NCBI GenBank assembly: GCA_963730365.1
Contig: CAVSRM010000009.1
Location: 1 to 64,000, forward strand
Source: Fodinibacter sp963730365
Lineage (GTDB): Bacteria > Actinomycetota > Actinomycetes > Actinomycetales > Dermatophilaceae
DNA length: 64,000 nucleotides
Direction: 5' to 3'
Part shown: positions 56,100-64,000 of the stretch, one piece after another
How positions within the stretch are numbered: position 1 is the stretch's first letter
Layout of the letters: every line of letters begins with the position of its first letter
Notes under the pieces: generated by a model
Told to the model about the DNA's origin: nothing
Databases searched by the model: none
The model's input: the letters and a program-made list of their open reading frames with translations, nothing else
Program-made: the position numbers and the translations under genes

Positions 56100-56557
56100 C
56101 CTCAGGGCCCCGAGACGACCTCGGACTTCGACACGACCTACGTCCACACCCTCTGTTGGTGGCAGGCATTTCGCCAGTACGGCATGACCCCCGCGATGGC
56201 GGTCGTCCACCGCGCCATCGGGATGGGTGCAGATCCCCTCGTGCCGCATGTGGTGGGTCCTGCTCGCGCTGCGCGGGCTGCCCCTCGTTCGACGCGGTCG
56301 TGCCGGGGTCGGACGTGGCTGAGTCGAAGACCGCGAGCGAGATCTTCGAGGCTGCCGTCGCCAGGGGGAACCTCGACGCCCGTCGGACGCTCTTCGTCGG
56401 GGACTCGGTCTGGGACCTGGAGGCATGTGCCGCGATCGGCAGGATCGGCGTCGGGCTCGAGTGCGGTGGCACCAGCGCGGCAGAGCTGCGGGAGGCAGGT
56501 GCCGACTACACCTTCGAGGATCCCGCGGGGCTGCTCCGCGCCCTTCAGGACTGGTGA
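56100..56557 (+). pseudogene. HAD-family phosphatase remnant
   Basis: Pieces of a HAD phosphatase remain: the cap region DTTYVHTLCWWQAFRQYGMT then AMAVVHRAIGMGADPLV, and the C-terminal core VVPGSDVAESKTASEIFEAA then LFVGDSVWDLEACAA. The nucleophile motif DxDGT is destroyed (the stretch reads TSDFDTT), and the middle of the protein is deleted with a frame change. It cannot be active as written. Confidence 0.6.
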
Positions 56558-56600
56558 CGGTCCGGCGGCGATCCCGGCGAGCAGCCCGTGCTCGCCTCCC

Positions 56601-56786
56601 TCACGTCCGCGCCGACTCGTCCCCTGCCACGCCCGGGGACTGCGAACCCGTGCCCTCGGCGTCGTCGTCAGGCACCGGGTCCAGCGGGGAGACGTAGCCC
56701 GGCGGGGGTGGTGGATCCGGGGTGACCGGGGGAAAGGTCGAACCGTCGGGCAGGAGGTGGCTCGTCGGCTCCATGGGTGTCTCCAT
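56601..56786 (-). CDS. possible Pro-rich small protein
   Basis: A 61-codon frame with a Pro-rich middle (VTPDPPPPPGYVSPLDPVP). There is no good ribosome binding site and no recognised family. It lies 32 bp after the sigma factor gene on the same strand and could be a small cotranscribed protein or a chance frame. Confidence 0.25.
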   Translation of the reverse strand: METPMEPTSHLLPDGSTFPPVTPDPPPPPGYVSPLDPVPDDDAEGTGSQSPGVAGDESART

Positions 56787-56818
56787 CGTCGGGACGTCGG
56801 TGGGGGAGGGTGAGGTCG

Positions 56819-57598
56819 TCAGGCCGCCATCGCGCTGTGCAGGTGCAGCCGCAGGCGTCGGGTGATGGAGGCGAGGATGCGGGACACCTGCATCTGGCTG
56901 ACCCCGATGCGCTCGCCGATCGCTGCCTGCGACAACTCTTCTGCGAACCGTAGTCGCACGACCAACCGCTCCCGGTCGTCCAGCATCTGCAGGCCGTCCC
57001 TGAGCATGGACCGCAGCTCGACACAGGCGTAGGGGTCATCGGGATCGACGATGAGCTCGCCGAGGGACGGCGAGCCGCCAGCACTCATCGGGGCATCGAG
57101 TGAAGCCGGCCTGAAGCCCGAGGCGCAGAACTGGGTCTCCCGGACCTTGGCCTCCTCGAACCCGAGCATCTCGGCCACCTCGGCCGTGGTCGCCTGGCGA
57201 CCGTGCAGGTGGCGCAGTGACTCCTGGGCGGCGGTGACCGCGGCACGCCCCTCCTGCAGCGAGCGCGGAGGGCGAACCACCCACCCGTGGTCGCGGAAGT
57301 GGCGCTTGATCTCTCCCCGGATCGTCGGCACGGCGAATGCCGTGAAGCTCCCCTGTGTGGGCCGGTAGCGCGCCACGGCTTTCACGAGTGCCAACCGGGC
57401 GACCTGCCGGAGGTCCTCGAGGTCGACCCCGCGACCCCGGTACTTCATGGCGATCGAGTCGGCCAGGTCCATCCCGCTCAGCACGACGTCTTCCTGCACC
57501 TCCGGCGGAACGCCGGGACTGCCGTCATGGGGTCGGAGGAGCTCGGTGACGGCATCGTCGATGCCGTCGGGGGAGGTGCGGGGCTCAACTGCGCGCAT
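56819..57598 (-). CDS. sigF: SigF/SigB-family sigma factor
   Basis: A 259-residue group 3 sigma factor. Region 2 contains YRGRGVDLEDLRQVARLALV and TQGSFTAFAVPTIRGEIKRH, region 3 begins FRDHGWVVRPPRSLQE, and region 4 has RERLVVRLRFAEELSQAAIG then RIGVSQMQVSRILASI. This is the general-stress/sporulation subgroup (SigB, SigF, SigG) usually held by an RsbW-type anti-sigma factor. ATG 57598 is chosen; the frame extends to 57691. Promoters fitting its consensus occur at 51323, 60019 and 63218 in this window. Confidence 0.85.
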   Translation of the reverse strand: MRAVEPRTSPDGIDDAVTELLRPHDGSPGVPPEVQEDVVLSGMDLADSIAMKYRGRGVDLEDLRQVARLALVKAVARYRPTQGSFTAFAVPTIRGEIKRHFRDHGWVVRPPRSLQEGRAAVTAAQESLRHLHGRQATTAEVAEMLGFEEAKVRETQFCASGFRPASLDAPMSAGGSPSLGELIVDPDDPYACVELRSMLRDGLQMLDDRERLVVRLRFAEELSQAAIGERIGVSQMQVSRILASITRRLRLHLHSAMAA

Positions 57599-57768
57599 GT
57601 GACCGTCCTGACGAAGAAGGAGGATGGCCGCGCTGTCGGACCGGGTGTCAAGGGCCCCTGCCTCCCGACACGCTTCGACCGTAGCCACCATGGGCGCGGG
57701 ACGGGACTTTGGCGCCGTACTTCCTCTCCGCGTCGGGCGAGCAGGTGCGCACGGGTCGACCGTGGCCG

Positions 57769-58407
57769 TCAGCCCTGGCGTGCGACGAGCGCCTCCGCGA
57801 CCTCGTCGATGGCGCAGTTCCGCTGCCGGCTCTGCGCTCGGAGGAGCTCGAGAGCGTCCTCCGCCCCGAGCTTCTCCTCGGCCATGAGGATGCCCACCGC
57901 CGTGCCGATCATCCGGTTCGAGCTCAGCGCCCGCTCGAGGTTGCCTGCCTCGTCCTGTGCCAGAGCGGCTCGCAGGGCAACCGACCCGTGCACGGCCAGT
58001 AGTCGCAAGGTGGCGCGAGCGGTGTCGTCGAACGCGGAGGGTGACCGGGAGTAGACGCAGAGGTGAGTGCTCGAGCCGTCGTCGAGCTCGAGCTGGTGGC
58101 AGGTGACGTCGCCCAGTCCCAGAACGACAAGACGGTCCGGCACCGGTTCACACCGCTCCTCCTCGCCCAGAGCGGACATGTCGGCGACCACGTCGTGGGT
58201 GGCGAAGAGCACCCGGACGTCTTTCCCGCGGCGGGACACGACGCTCGCACAGGCGGCTCCCGCGGTGAGGCGAACGGCGGCGCCGGCCAGCTCCTCCAGC
58301 ACCTCCGCCGGAGTGGTGCCGACCGTGGTGGTGACGCCGATGAGGGCCCCGGCGACCGGGTCGAGGGGGGCAGGAACCGCCACGTCGGACTTCTCCACCT
58401 CGCTCAC
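57769..58407 (-). CDS. GAF-ANTAR protein
   Basis: A 212-residue protein with a GAF domain (about residues 20-140; VLEELAGAAVRLTAGAACAS) and a C-terminal ANTAR domain (LERALSSNRMIGTAVGILMA then EKLGAEDALELLRAQSRQRN). It is probably an RNA-binding antiterminator whose GAF domain senses a ligand or redox state. It is the downstream member of three tandem GAF-ANTAR genes that follow each other on the minus strand next to the sigma gene. Confidence 0.85.
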   Translation of the reverse strand: MSEVEKSDVAVPAPLDPVAGALIGVTTTVGTTPAEVLEELAGAAVRLTAGAACASVVSRRGKDVRVLFATHDVVADMSALGEEERCEPVPDRLVVLGLGDVTCHQLELDDGSSTHLCVYSRSPSAFDDTARATLRLLAVHGSVALRAALAQDEAGNLERALSSNRMIGTAVGILMAEEKLGAEDALELLRAQSRQRNCAIDEVAEALVARQG

Positions 58408-58486
58408 GTCACACAGTCTACGGCGCCTGTCGAGTGGCCCTGACGGGCAGGCACCGGCACGGACGGGCCGCTGGGGCCCCCGCGGC

Positions 58487-59194
58487 CTAGGTCATCCGCC
58501 CCAGCCGAGCTCGTTCGACCACCGCACGGGCAGCCTCACCGAGCGGGACGCCTGCCGCTTCAGCCTCGACCCGAAGGGCAGCGAACGCGCCGGCCATGTC
58601 CAGGTCGCGGAGGTGGGCCAGTGCTCCCTTCGCCTGTTCCACCACGGCCCGGCCCGCCAACGCCTCCACGAGCGTCGCGGTGATACTTCCGGGATCGGTC
58701 GATCCCGACGTCACGATGACGAGGGTGGCGGTGTCCGCAAGGGCGCGAGTTGCCGCCTCGAGGTCGGGGTGCAGCTCGGTGCGGTCGTCGAAGAACAGGT
58801 TGAATCCCCCGTAGGTGCGATCGAGCCAGCGAAGGGGTGCTGCGTGGACGGAGCCGTAGCCGCTCGCGACGATGACCGGTCCGACGTCCGGCCACCGGCT
58901 GACGATCTCCACCTCGTCGGCGGCCGCCACCGGCTCGCCGCTGCGGACCGCGTCCACGCACGGGCCCTGATCACGCTGGCACTGGTAGGCCTCGAGCTCT
59001 GACACCGCGTGCGACGTGGCCGCGAGGAGCTCGAGGCGCTCGTCGGCACCGAGCACGAGGACACCGGCAGCGCTGGCGCCGAGTGCCGCGGCGCCCTCCT
59101 CCAGCAGGCGGTCGAGCGCACCGACGGCTTCGTGCTGCACGACGCTGCTGGCCGCGGCTCCCGCGACGGCTCGCAGCATCCTCTCGTCAGTCAT
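58487..59194 (-). CDS. GAF-ANTAR protein
   Basis: A 235-residue protein. The GAF domain includes YQCQRDQGPCVDAVRSGEPV, the hallmark sequence, followed by the ANTAR domain (LAGRAVVEQAKGALAHLRDL then AFAALRVEAEAAGVPLGEAA). The start ATG 59194 overlaps the stop of the upstream gene at 59191 (ATGA), so the two are cotranslated. The pair may form a heteromeric antiterminator or bind different leaders. Confidence 0.85.
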   Translation of the reverse strand: MTDERMLRAVAGAAASSVVQHEAVGALDRLLEEGAAALGASAAGVLVLGADERLELLAATSHAVSELEAYQCQRDQGPCVDAVRSGEPVAAADEVEIVSRWPDVGPVIVASGYGSVHAAPLRWLDRTYGGFNLFFDDRTELHPDLEAATRALADTATLVIVTSGSTDPGSITATLVEALAGRAVVEQAKGALAHLRDLDMAGAFAALRVEAEAAGVPLGEAARAVVERARLGRMT

Positions 59195-59910
59195 GATGAC
59201 GTGATCTCCTTGCCGGGCGTGGAGGCGAACACCAGTCGACGGTCGATGACATCTGCCGCGACGTCCGTCAGGGTCCGGTCATGAGCGTAGGCATGAGCAC
59301 GCAGGAGGGCGACTGAGTCCGCGGGCCCGATCCCGAGCTGGGCAAGCACCATCCCGGTGGCCTGGTGCACCCGGGCCCGCTCGTCCCACTCGCCCTGGCC
59401 GGCGTCGGAACGGGTGGGAGCATCGGCGAGCAGGGCCGCACCGACCGCCAGGCCCAGCACGGTCGCGGCAGCCACGTCGAGCTGGACCTCCAGACCGGAC
59501 TGGTACACGCTCAGCACCCCCACGCTGTCGGCCCCCCTCCCGAGCGGGATGGCGTGCAGGACCAACGGTCCGAGAGAGGTGACGCCCGATGTGAGCAGGA
59601 TCGGCCACCGGGGGTCCGGCGTCAGGTCGCTGTCCACGTCCAGGCGGGTGTAGCTCCCGGTGGTGTACGCCTCGGGCGCCGGGCCCTGGGCGAGAACGTC
59701 CTGCGCCTCCTCGAGGGTCCTCGCCGTGGAGTCAGTCGCACACAGGGTGACCCGCTCGAGATGGGTGTAGGCCAAGGTGATGGCTCCCCCGGTCCCGCCG
59801 AGGATCGACACCGCCGTCAGGCAGAGGCGCATGGGCAGCGGCACGCCCTCCGAGGCCCCTCGGACAACCCCTCGCACCAGGCGATCGAGGAGATCGTCGA
59901 CGTCCGCCAT
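59191..59910 (-). CDS. GAF-ANTAR protein, variant ANTAR
   Basis: A 239-residue protein from ATG 59910, with GAGGTGA upstream. The GAF domain has TLEEAQDVLAQGPAPEAYTT in place of the usual QGPCVDA motif, and its conserved cysteine is gone. The C-terminal region ERARVHQATGMVLAQLGIGP then LLRAHAYAHDRTLTDVAADV is an ANTAR domain with a variant first helix. It is the first of three tandem GAF-ANTAR genes and may have a different ligand. Confidence 0.8.
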   Translation of the reverse strand: MADVDDLLDRLVRGVVRGASEGVPLPMRLCLTAVSILGGTGGAITLAYTHLERVTLCATDSTARTLEEAQDVLAQGPAPEAYTTGSYTRLDVDSDLTPDPRWPILLTSGVTSLGPLVLHAIPLGRGADSVGVLSVYQSGLEVQLDVAAATVLGLAVGAALLADAPTRSDAGQGEWDERARVHQATGMVLAQLGIGPADSVALLRAHAYAHDRTLTDVAADVIDRRLVFASTPGKEITSS

Positions 59911-60018
59911 GGTTGTCACCTCGCTCGATGCTCTCTGAGTCCCCACGGTACGCCCCCTGTGGCCGAACGGCCGTGCCACGCCGTGACGATCGCGCCTCCC
60001 CCCGGTGTTCGTCGGGCG

Positions 60019-60044
60019 GTTTGCCCGATCCTCGACGTGGGTAT
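60019..60044 (+). promoter_or_regulatory. SigF/SigB-type promoter for glycosyltransferase operon
   Basis: GTTT (60019-60022) and GGGTAT (60039-60044) are 16 bp apart, matching the SigF/SigB consensus. The leader to the first gene would be about 90 nt. The same spacing is found in the promoters at 51323 and 63218. Confidence 0.65.
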
Positions 60045-60139
60045 CTCGGTGCGGAGCCTGGGCCGGTTCCCGGCACGTCCACGGCGCTCACTGTGACGTC
60101 CCCGCTCTCGAGCGGCTTCGCGAACTGGTGGTGGTGTGT

Positions 60140-61204
60140 GTGCACGTCGTGATGATCGGGTCGGCCCGTCATCCGTTGGCGGAGCCCTTCGCCGGCGGGC
60201 TGGAGTCCCTGTCCTGGCGCCTCTGCCGAGGCCTGCGCGAGCGCGGCGTCGACGTGACCGTCTTCGCCGGCCCGGGCAGCGACCCGTCCCTGGGGGCGAG
60301 AACACTGGACGTGGCACCCCTTCGGCTCAGCGCTGCGGCCGAGCAGGACGTCTCGATGGTGCCCGAGTCCTGGCTGCGAGAGCACCACGCCTACCTGCAG
60401 GTCATGCTGGAACTGCAGCAACGGGACGATGTGGACGTCATCCACAACAACAGCCTCCACCACCTGCCGGTCGCCATGGCGGCCTCTGCTGCCGCGCCGA
60501 TGGTGACGACGCTGCACACCCCGCCGACCCCGTGGCTGGAGCCGGCCATCGCCATCGCCGGCACCCGGGGTTCGACGTACGTCGCGGTCAGCCGCCATAC
60601 CGCCGCCTCGTGGTCCCACGTCGCCGCGGCCACAGTGGTGCCGAACGGAGTCGACGTCGAGCGGTGGCGACCGGGGCCCGGGGGAGGCTCCCTGGTGTGG
60701 GTCGGGCGGCTCGTCCGGGAGAAGGCGCCCCACCTGGCCATCGAGGTCGCACGAAGAGCGGGCCGACGGCTCAGGATCGCCGGGCCCGTGTCGGACCCCG
60801 GCTACGTCCGGGACGAGGTGCTGCCCCGGCTGGGTCCCGACGTCACGTACGTCGGGCACCTCGACACCGAGGGGCTGCGCCGGCTCGTGGGTTCGAGCGC
60901 CGCGATGATCGTGACACCTATGTGGGACGAGCCCTACGGTCTGGTCGCCGCCGAGGCGCTTGCGTGCAGCACCCCGGTCGTGGCCTTCGACCGTGGCGGT
61001 CTGGGAGAGTTCATCACCCGGGAGGTGGGCGTGCTCGTCGAGCCGGGGGACGTGTCCGGTGCTGCCGAGGCGGTGGCTGCCGTCGCACGGCTGGACCGGG
61101 CCGGCATCCGGCGCCACGCCGTCGAGCGATGCTCTGCCGAGCGGATGGTGGCCGACTACCTCAGGGTCTACGAGGACCTGACGAGGGTGGAGGGTGCGGC
61201 GTGA
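60140..61204 (+). CDS. GT4-family glycosyltransferase, first gene of three
   Basis: A glycosyltransferase of about 354 residues with the GT-B fold. The N-terminal motif is VVMIGSARHPLAEPFAGGLE, the donor site has VWVGRLVREKAPHLAIEVAR, and the catalytic EX7E-type loop is TPMWDEPYGLVAAEALACST. The start is uncertain: in-frame GTGs at 60131, 60134, 60140 and 60149 and ATG 60152 are possible, and GTG 60140 gives the expected N terminus. It is followed without a gap by two more glycosyltransferases, so the operon probably builds a short glycan or glycolipid. It likely responds to general stress. Confidence 0.85.
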   Translation: MHVVMIGSARHPLAEPFAGGLESLSWRLCRGLRERGVDVTVFAGPGSDPSLGARTLDVAPLRLSAAAEQDVSMVPESWLREHHAYLQVMLELQQRDDVDVIHNNSLHHLPVAMAASAAAPMVTTLHTPPTPWLEPAIAIAGTRGSTYVAVSRHTAASWSHVAAATVVPNGVDVERWRPGPGGGSLVWVGRLVREKAPHLAIEVARRAGRRLRIAGPVSDPGYVRDEVLPRLGPDVTYVGHLDTEGLRRLVGSSAAMIVTPMWDEPYGLVAAEALACSTPVVAFDRGGLGEFITREVGVLVEPGDVSGAAEAVAAVARLDRAGIRRHAVERCSAERMVADYLRVYEDLTRVEGAA

Positions 61205-62214
61205 TCGGGTGGTATGTCCACCACCACGGCCGGGGCCACGCCAGGAGGGCGATGACGATCGCGTCGCGGATGGCGACGCCGGTGACCGGACTCAGCTCCT
61301 TGCCCCGTCCGGAGGAGTGGTCCGGCGGCTGGGTACAGCTCTCGCGGGACGACGAGGACATCCGCCCCGGCGCACCCGGGCGCGACGCCACCGCCGGGGG
61401 GGTCCTGCACTGGGCGCCCCTGAGGCACCGAGGCCTCGCGTCGAGGGCTGCCGAGATCGCGTCGTGGATCGCGGACGCCGAACCGTCGTTCGTGGTGGTC
61501 GACGTCTCGGTCGAGGCGGCGCTCCTGGCCCGGCTCTGCGGTTCCCCGGTGGTGGTCGTGGCCCTGCCGGGCGCCCGGTGCGATCGAGCGCACCGGGCGG
61601 CGTACGACGTCGCCGCGTGCTTGCTCGCCCCCTGGCCCTCCGGCACCCACGCCGAGGACTGGCCCGACCACTGGCGTAGGAAGGCGTTCCATGCGGGCGG
61701 GATCTCCCAGTTCGAGGGCCGGACGGTCCCATCGGTCCAGCGTCTCGACAAGAAGGTGCTCGTGCTGTGGGGCGGCGGCGGCCGGGATGTCACCCGAGCC
61801 GAGGTCGATGCCGCTCGACGTGCCACCCCGGACTGGACCTGGTGCGAGCGGACCCCTCGACACCCCTCACCCGACCTGTGGCGGGAGCTGCACGAGTCGG
61901 CCGTCGTGGTCACGCACGGAGGCCAGAATGCCGTGGCGGACGTGGCGGCATCGCGCACACCGGCGGTGGTGATCGCGCAGACCCGACCCTTCGGCGAGCA
62001 GGCGGCCACCGCGCGGGCCGTGGCCGACCTGGGTGTCGCGGCCGGTCTGGCCCGCTGGCCCCCTGCGGACGCGTGGCCAGACCTGCTCGAGCGGGCTCAT
62101 CTCGCCGGGGGTCGGGGATGGAGCGCGTGGAGCACCGGCCGAGGTGCCGCCGACGCAGCGGCCGTTCTCGACGGGATGGCCCTCGACGCCGCGTCGACTC
62201 CGGCGGACGGATGA
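61201..62214 (+). CDS. GT28/MurG-like glycosyltransferase
   Basis: A 337-residue GT-B enzyme. The N-terminal motif WYVHHHGRGHARRAMTIASR contains the glycine-rich GxGHxxR pattern of MurG-like enzymes, and the C-terminal donor region is VVTHGGQNAVADVAASRTPA then VVIAQTRPFGEQ. GTG 61201 overlaps the stop of the preceding gene. It probably adds the second sugar in the pathway encoded by this operon. Confidence 0.8.
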   Translation: MIGWYVHHHGRGHARRAMTIASRMATPVTGLSSLPRPEEWSGGWVQLSRDDEDIRPGAPGRDATAGGVLHWAPLRHRGLASRAAEIASWIADAEPSFVVVDVSVEAALLARLCGSPVVVVALPGARCDRAHRAAYDVAACLLAPWPSGTHAEDWPDHWRRKAFHAGGISQFEGRTVPSVQRLDKKVLVLWGGGGRDVTRAEVDAARRATPDWTWCERTPRHPSPDLWRELHESAVVVTHGGQNAVADVAASRTPAVVIAQTRPFGEQAATARAVADLGVAAGLARWPPADAWPDLLERAHLAGGRGWSAWSTGRGAADAAAVLDGMALDAASTPADG

Positions 62215-63110
62215 GCCCGTCCCTCGCGGTGGTCACCATCGTCCATGGGCGCCACGAGCACCTCGTGGGGCAGCTGCGTGGTCTGCTCTCGGGGTCGCGC
62301 GCGCCCGACCTGCACGTCGTCGTCGCGATGGACGACCACTCCGTCGACGAACTGGTCGGAGGAGCGGGATCGGCGCGGTGGCCGACACGGGTGGTCCACG
62401 TCCCACGTGACTCGGGGCGGCTGCCCCTCGCCGCGGCCCGCAACAGGGGGGTCGCGGAAGCGATCGCGGCCGGGTGCCAAGAGCTCGTCCTGCTGGACGT
62501 GGACTGCATCCCGGACGGGGACCTGCTCCGGCGGTACTCAGAGGTGCTGCAGGACGGCTTGGACCCACCCACCGGCGTCATCGGACCGGCCCACGGTGCG
62601 GGTCCTGTTGTCCTGTGCGGCGAGGTTCGCTATCTGCCGGCGTCGACAGGCGGAGACCCCACCGACCCCGCGTGGCTGGCAGCGGCCCGACCCCATCCGG
62701 CCAGGCCGGTCGTCCCACCCGGAGCGGTGCGGCCGGACGACGACGTCACCCTGTTCTGGTCCCTGTCCTTCGCCATGACGGACACCGACTGGTGCGCCGT
62801 GGGGGGCTTCGACGAGTCCTACGTCGGGTACGGCGGGGAGGACACCGATTTCGGTCAGCGGCTCCGCCGTGCGGGTGGTCGGCTCCTGTGGGTCGGGGGA
62901 GCGATGGCCTTCCACCAGCACCACCCGGTGCAGTCCCCGCCGGTGCAGCATCTCGAGGACATCGTCCGCAACGCCAACCTCTTCGCGGCGAGGTGGGGCT
63001 GGTGGCCCATGGAGGGGTGGCTGGCGGAGTTCCAGGCGGCCGGTCTGGCCGCGCGCTCCCGGGACGGCCGGTGGCACGTCGTCGGGCCCACCGTTCGGCT
63101 CACCGGATGA
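62211..63110 (+). CDS. GT2-family glycosyltransferase
   Basis: A 299-residue GT-A glycosyltransferase. The nucleotide-sugar motif starts LAVVTIVHGRHEHLVGQLRG, the metal-binding DxD-type site is VLLDVDCIPDGDLL, and the acceptor region is FDESYVGYGGEDTDFGQRLR. ATG 62211 overlaps the preceding stop. The C-terminal GYGGEDTDF motif is shared with polysaccharide and galactosyltransferase-like GT2 enzymes. This completes the three-gene set. Confidence 0.85.
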   Translation: MSPSLAVVTIVHGRHEHLVGQLRGLLSGSRAPDLHVVVAMDDHSVDELVGGAGSARWPTRVVHVPRDSGRLPLAAARNRGVAEAIAAGCQELVLLDVDCIPDGDLLRRYSEVLQDGLDPPTGVIGPAHGAGPVVLCGEVRYLPASTGGDPTDPAWLAAARPHPARPVVPPGAVRPDDDVTLFWSLSFAMTDTDWCAVGGFDESYVGYGGEDTDFGQRLRRAGGRLLWVGGAMAFHQHHPVQSPPVQHLEDIVRNANLFAARWGWWPMEGWLAEFQAAGLAARSRDGRWHVVGPTVRLTG

Positions 63111-63217
63111 CGCCGCCCAACCACGGACGCGCTGGGACGGCGCGGACGTCGCGACCGCGCTGCGGTCGGATGAGCAGCTGTCCTCCCTGCCGCCCGCGCG
63201 TGCAGCTTTCCCCCTGG

Positions 63218-63243
63218 GTTTCCCACCGCCCCGCCCCGGGTAT
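63218..63243 (+). promoter_or_regulatory. SigF/SigB-type promoter for hemerythrin gene
   Basis: GTTT (63218-63221) and GGGTAT (63238-63243) are separated by 16 bp, a full match to the SigF/SigB consensus. The leader to the hemerythrin ATG would be about 47 nt, similar to the envelope stress operon. Confidence 0.7.
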
Positions 63244-63296
63244 GACGGGCCACTGAGCCGCTGCCACCGCGCAGTCCATCACCCCCGAGGAGAGCC

Positions 63297-63794
63297 ATGT
63301 CCCAGGACGCCATCGTCATGCTGCGCGAGGACCACAAGGAGGTCCGGGCGCTGTTCCGGGAGTTCCAGAAGTCCTCCACGACCGCCGCACGCAAGCGGCG
63401 GATCGTGGAGAAGGTGATCGAGCTGCTGACGATCCACACCTACATCGAGAACGAGGTGATGTACCCGCGTGTCCGCGAGCTTCTGCCCGAACTCGAACAG
63501 GACATCCTCGAGTCCTACGAGGAGCACCATGTCGCCGATGTCCTGGTGATGGAGCTCGCCGCCCTGAGCCCGTCGGATGAGCGCTTCGAGGCCAAGACCA
63601 CCGTGCTGATCGAGAACGTGACACACCACATCGAGGAGGAGGAGCAGGACTGGTTCCCGAAGGTCCGCGACGGCCTGTCCCGAACCCAGCTCCGCGAGAT
63701 CGGGGATGATCTGGCAGCCGCGAAGAGCTCGGCCCCTCGCCGTCCCGAGCAGCCCAGCGCGCTGAAGAAGACCCTCGACGCCGTGGTCTCCTGA
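63297..63794 (+). CDS. hemerythrin HHE-domain protein
   Basis: A 165-residue hemerythrin-like protein. The di-iron ligands are distributed as in the HHE family: LREDHKEVRALFREF, TIHTYIENEVMYP, EEHHVADVLVMEL and THHIEEEEQDWFP. Such proteins bind oxygen, NO or peroxide, or store iron, and are induced under stress in actinobacteria. CGAGGAGA lies upstream of ATG 63297. A SigF-type promoter precedes it. Confidence 0.9.
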   Translation: MSQDAIVMLREDHKEVRALFREFQKSSTTAARKRRIVEKVIELLTIHTYIENEVMYPRVRELLPELEQDILESYEEHHVADVLVMELAALSPSDERFEAKTTVLIENVTHHIEEEEQDWFPKVRDGLSRTQLREIGDDLAAAKSSAPRRPEQPSALKKTLDAVVS

Positions 63795-63828
63795 TGCGGC
63801 CGGCATCCTGAGGTGGGGTGGGTGCCCG

Positions 63829-64000
63829 GACGCCCTCGCGATCCTGGACGCGGTCGGATGCGAGCGCGCCCACGTCGTGGGCCACGACTGGGGAGGCCTG
63901 CTGGCCTGGCACCTGGCTGCCCGGCATCCCGCACGGGGTCTCGGCGGTCACGGTCTGCTCGACGCGGACTCGACCCGGGGGCGGTGGACGTGGCCACGAC
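63829..64000 (+). pseudogene. epoxide hydrolase-like alpha/beta hydrolase remnant, runs off window
   Basis: The stretch DALAILDAVGCERAHVVGHD then WGGLLAWHLAARHP matches the nucleophile elbow (GHDWGG) of epoxide-hydrolase or haloalkane-dehalogenase-type enzymes. It begins only 35 bases after the hemerythrin stop, so the first 80 or so residues are missing. Downstream the frame shifts into VSAVTVCS, then again to DPGAVDVAT, before the window ends. Confidence 0.55.

Overview
The window is very GC-rich DNA with actinobacterial gene content: several GAF-ANTAR proteins, a SigF/SigB-type sigma factor, an F420-type (Ddn) reductase, an ECF41-like sigma factor, frequent GTG starts and ATGA/GTGA gene overlaps. 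It fits an actinomycete of the Micrococcales (possibly Intrasporangiaceae), but no rRNA or ribosomal protein gene is present to fix the taxon.

Layout. 1-7140 looks like one end of an integrated mobile element. It holds small orphan genes, a decayed multicopper-oxidase tail, a 46-bp back-to-back pair of IS21-type ends with a 5-bp target duplication, a lower-GC orphan P-loop ATPase (Sll1717-like), a zinc-finger protein, a HipB/HipA toxin-antitoxin pair with three operator-like repeats, and finally the 3' half of a tRNA-Thr(UGU), the likely attachment site. From 7141 the DNA looks like ordinary chromosome: a sugar/polyol catabolic trio (SDR, FAD oxidase, FGGY kinase; 8.0-11.8 kb), a secreted serine protease, a two-ATPase/two-permease ABC export operon (14.1-17.6 kb), a CsoR-like copper operator with copZ, and then a partial complex I cluster (nuoA, a degenerate NuoB/NuoD-like fusion with a Met/His/Asp-rich metal-binding linker, nuoH, J, K, L, M, N; 19.1-27.2 kb). 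A LuxR-type two-component pair follows, then a polar amino acid ABC importer, a CYTH-CHAD protein, a DHA2 drug exporter, lipid/esterase genes, a DUF3754 protein, assorted enzymes, an ECF41-like sigma factor with a DUF1059 partner, and an M20 peptidase.

49-64 kb is a stress and signalling neighbourhood. It has a four-gene envelope stress operon (YtxH-like, DUF1469, DUF3618, BrkB), four GAF-ANTAR proteins (three in tandem), a SigF-type sigma factor, an RsbW-like ATPase, four glycosyltransferases (three in one operon) and a hemerythrin. Three promoters of the form GTTT-N16-GGGTA(T/C), the SigF/SigB consensus, precede the envelope operon, the glycosyltransferase operon and the hemerythrin gene. 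This suggests a local general-stress regulon run by the sigma factor encoded here. Decayed genes (SDR, GH15, HAD, LtrA, epoxide hydrolase-like) are interspersed.

The most unusual system is the partial complex I: a complete proton-pumping membrane arm with no NADH module, no NuoI and no NuoC. Its only candidate peripheral subunit has lost the N2 iron-sulphur ligands and carries an MDHG repeat, and the cluster sits just downstream of a copper operator and copper chaperone gene. A caution applies to the whole window: many genes (hipA, nuoH, nuoL, nuoM, nuoN, a hydroxylase, an esterase, a methyltransferase, a LysR regulator and others) are split by single-base frameshifts while their protein sequence stays well conserved in each frame. 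Most of these look like sequencing or assembly errors rather than biology.
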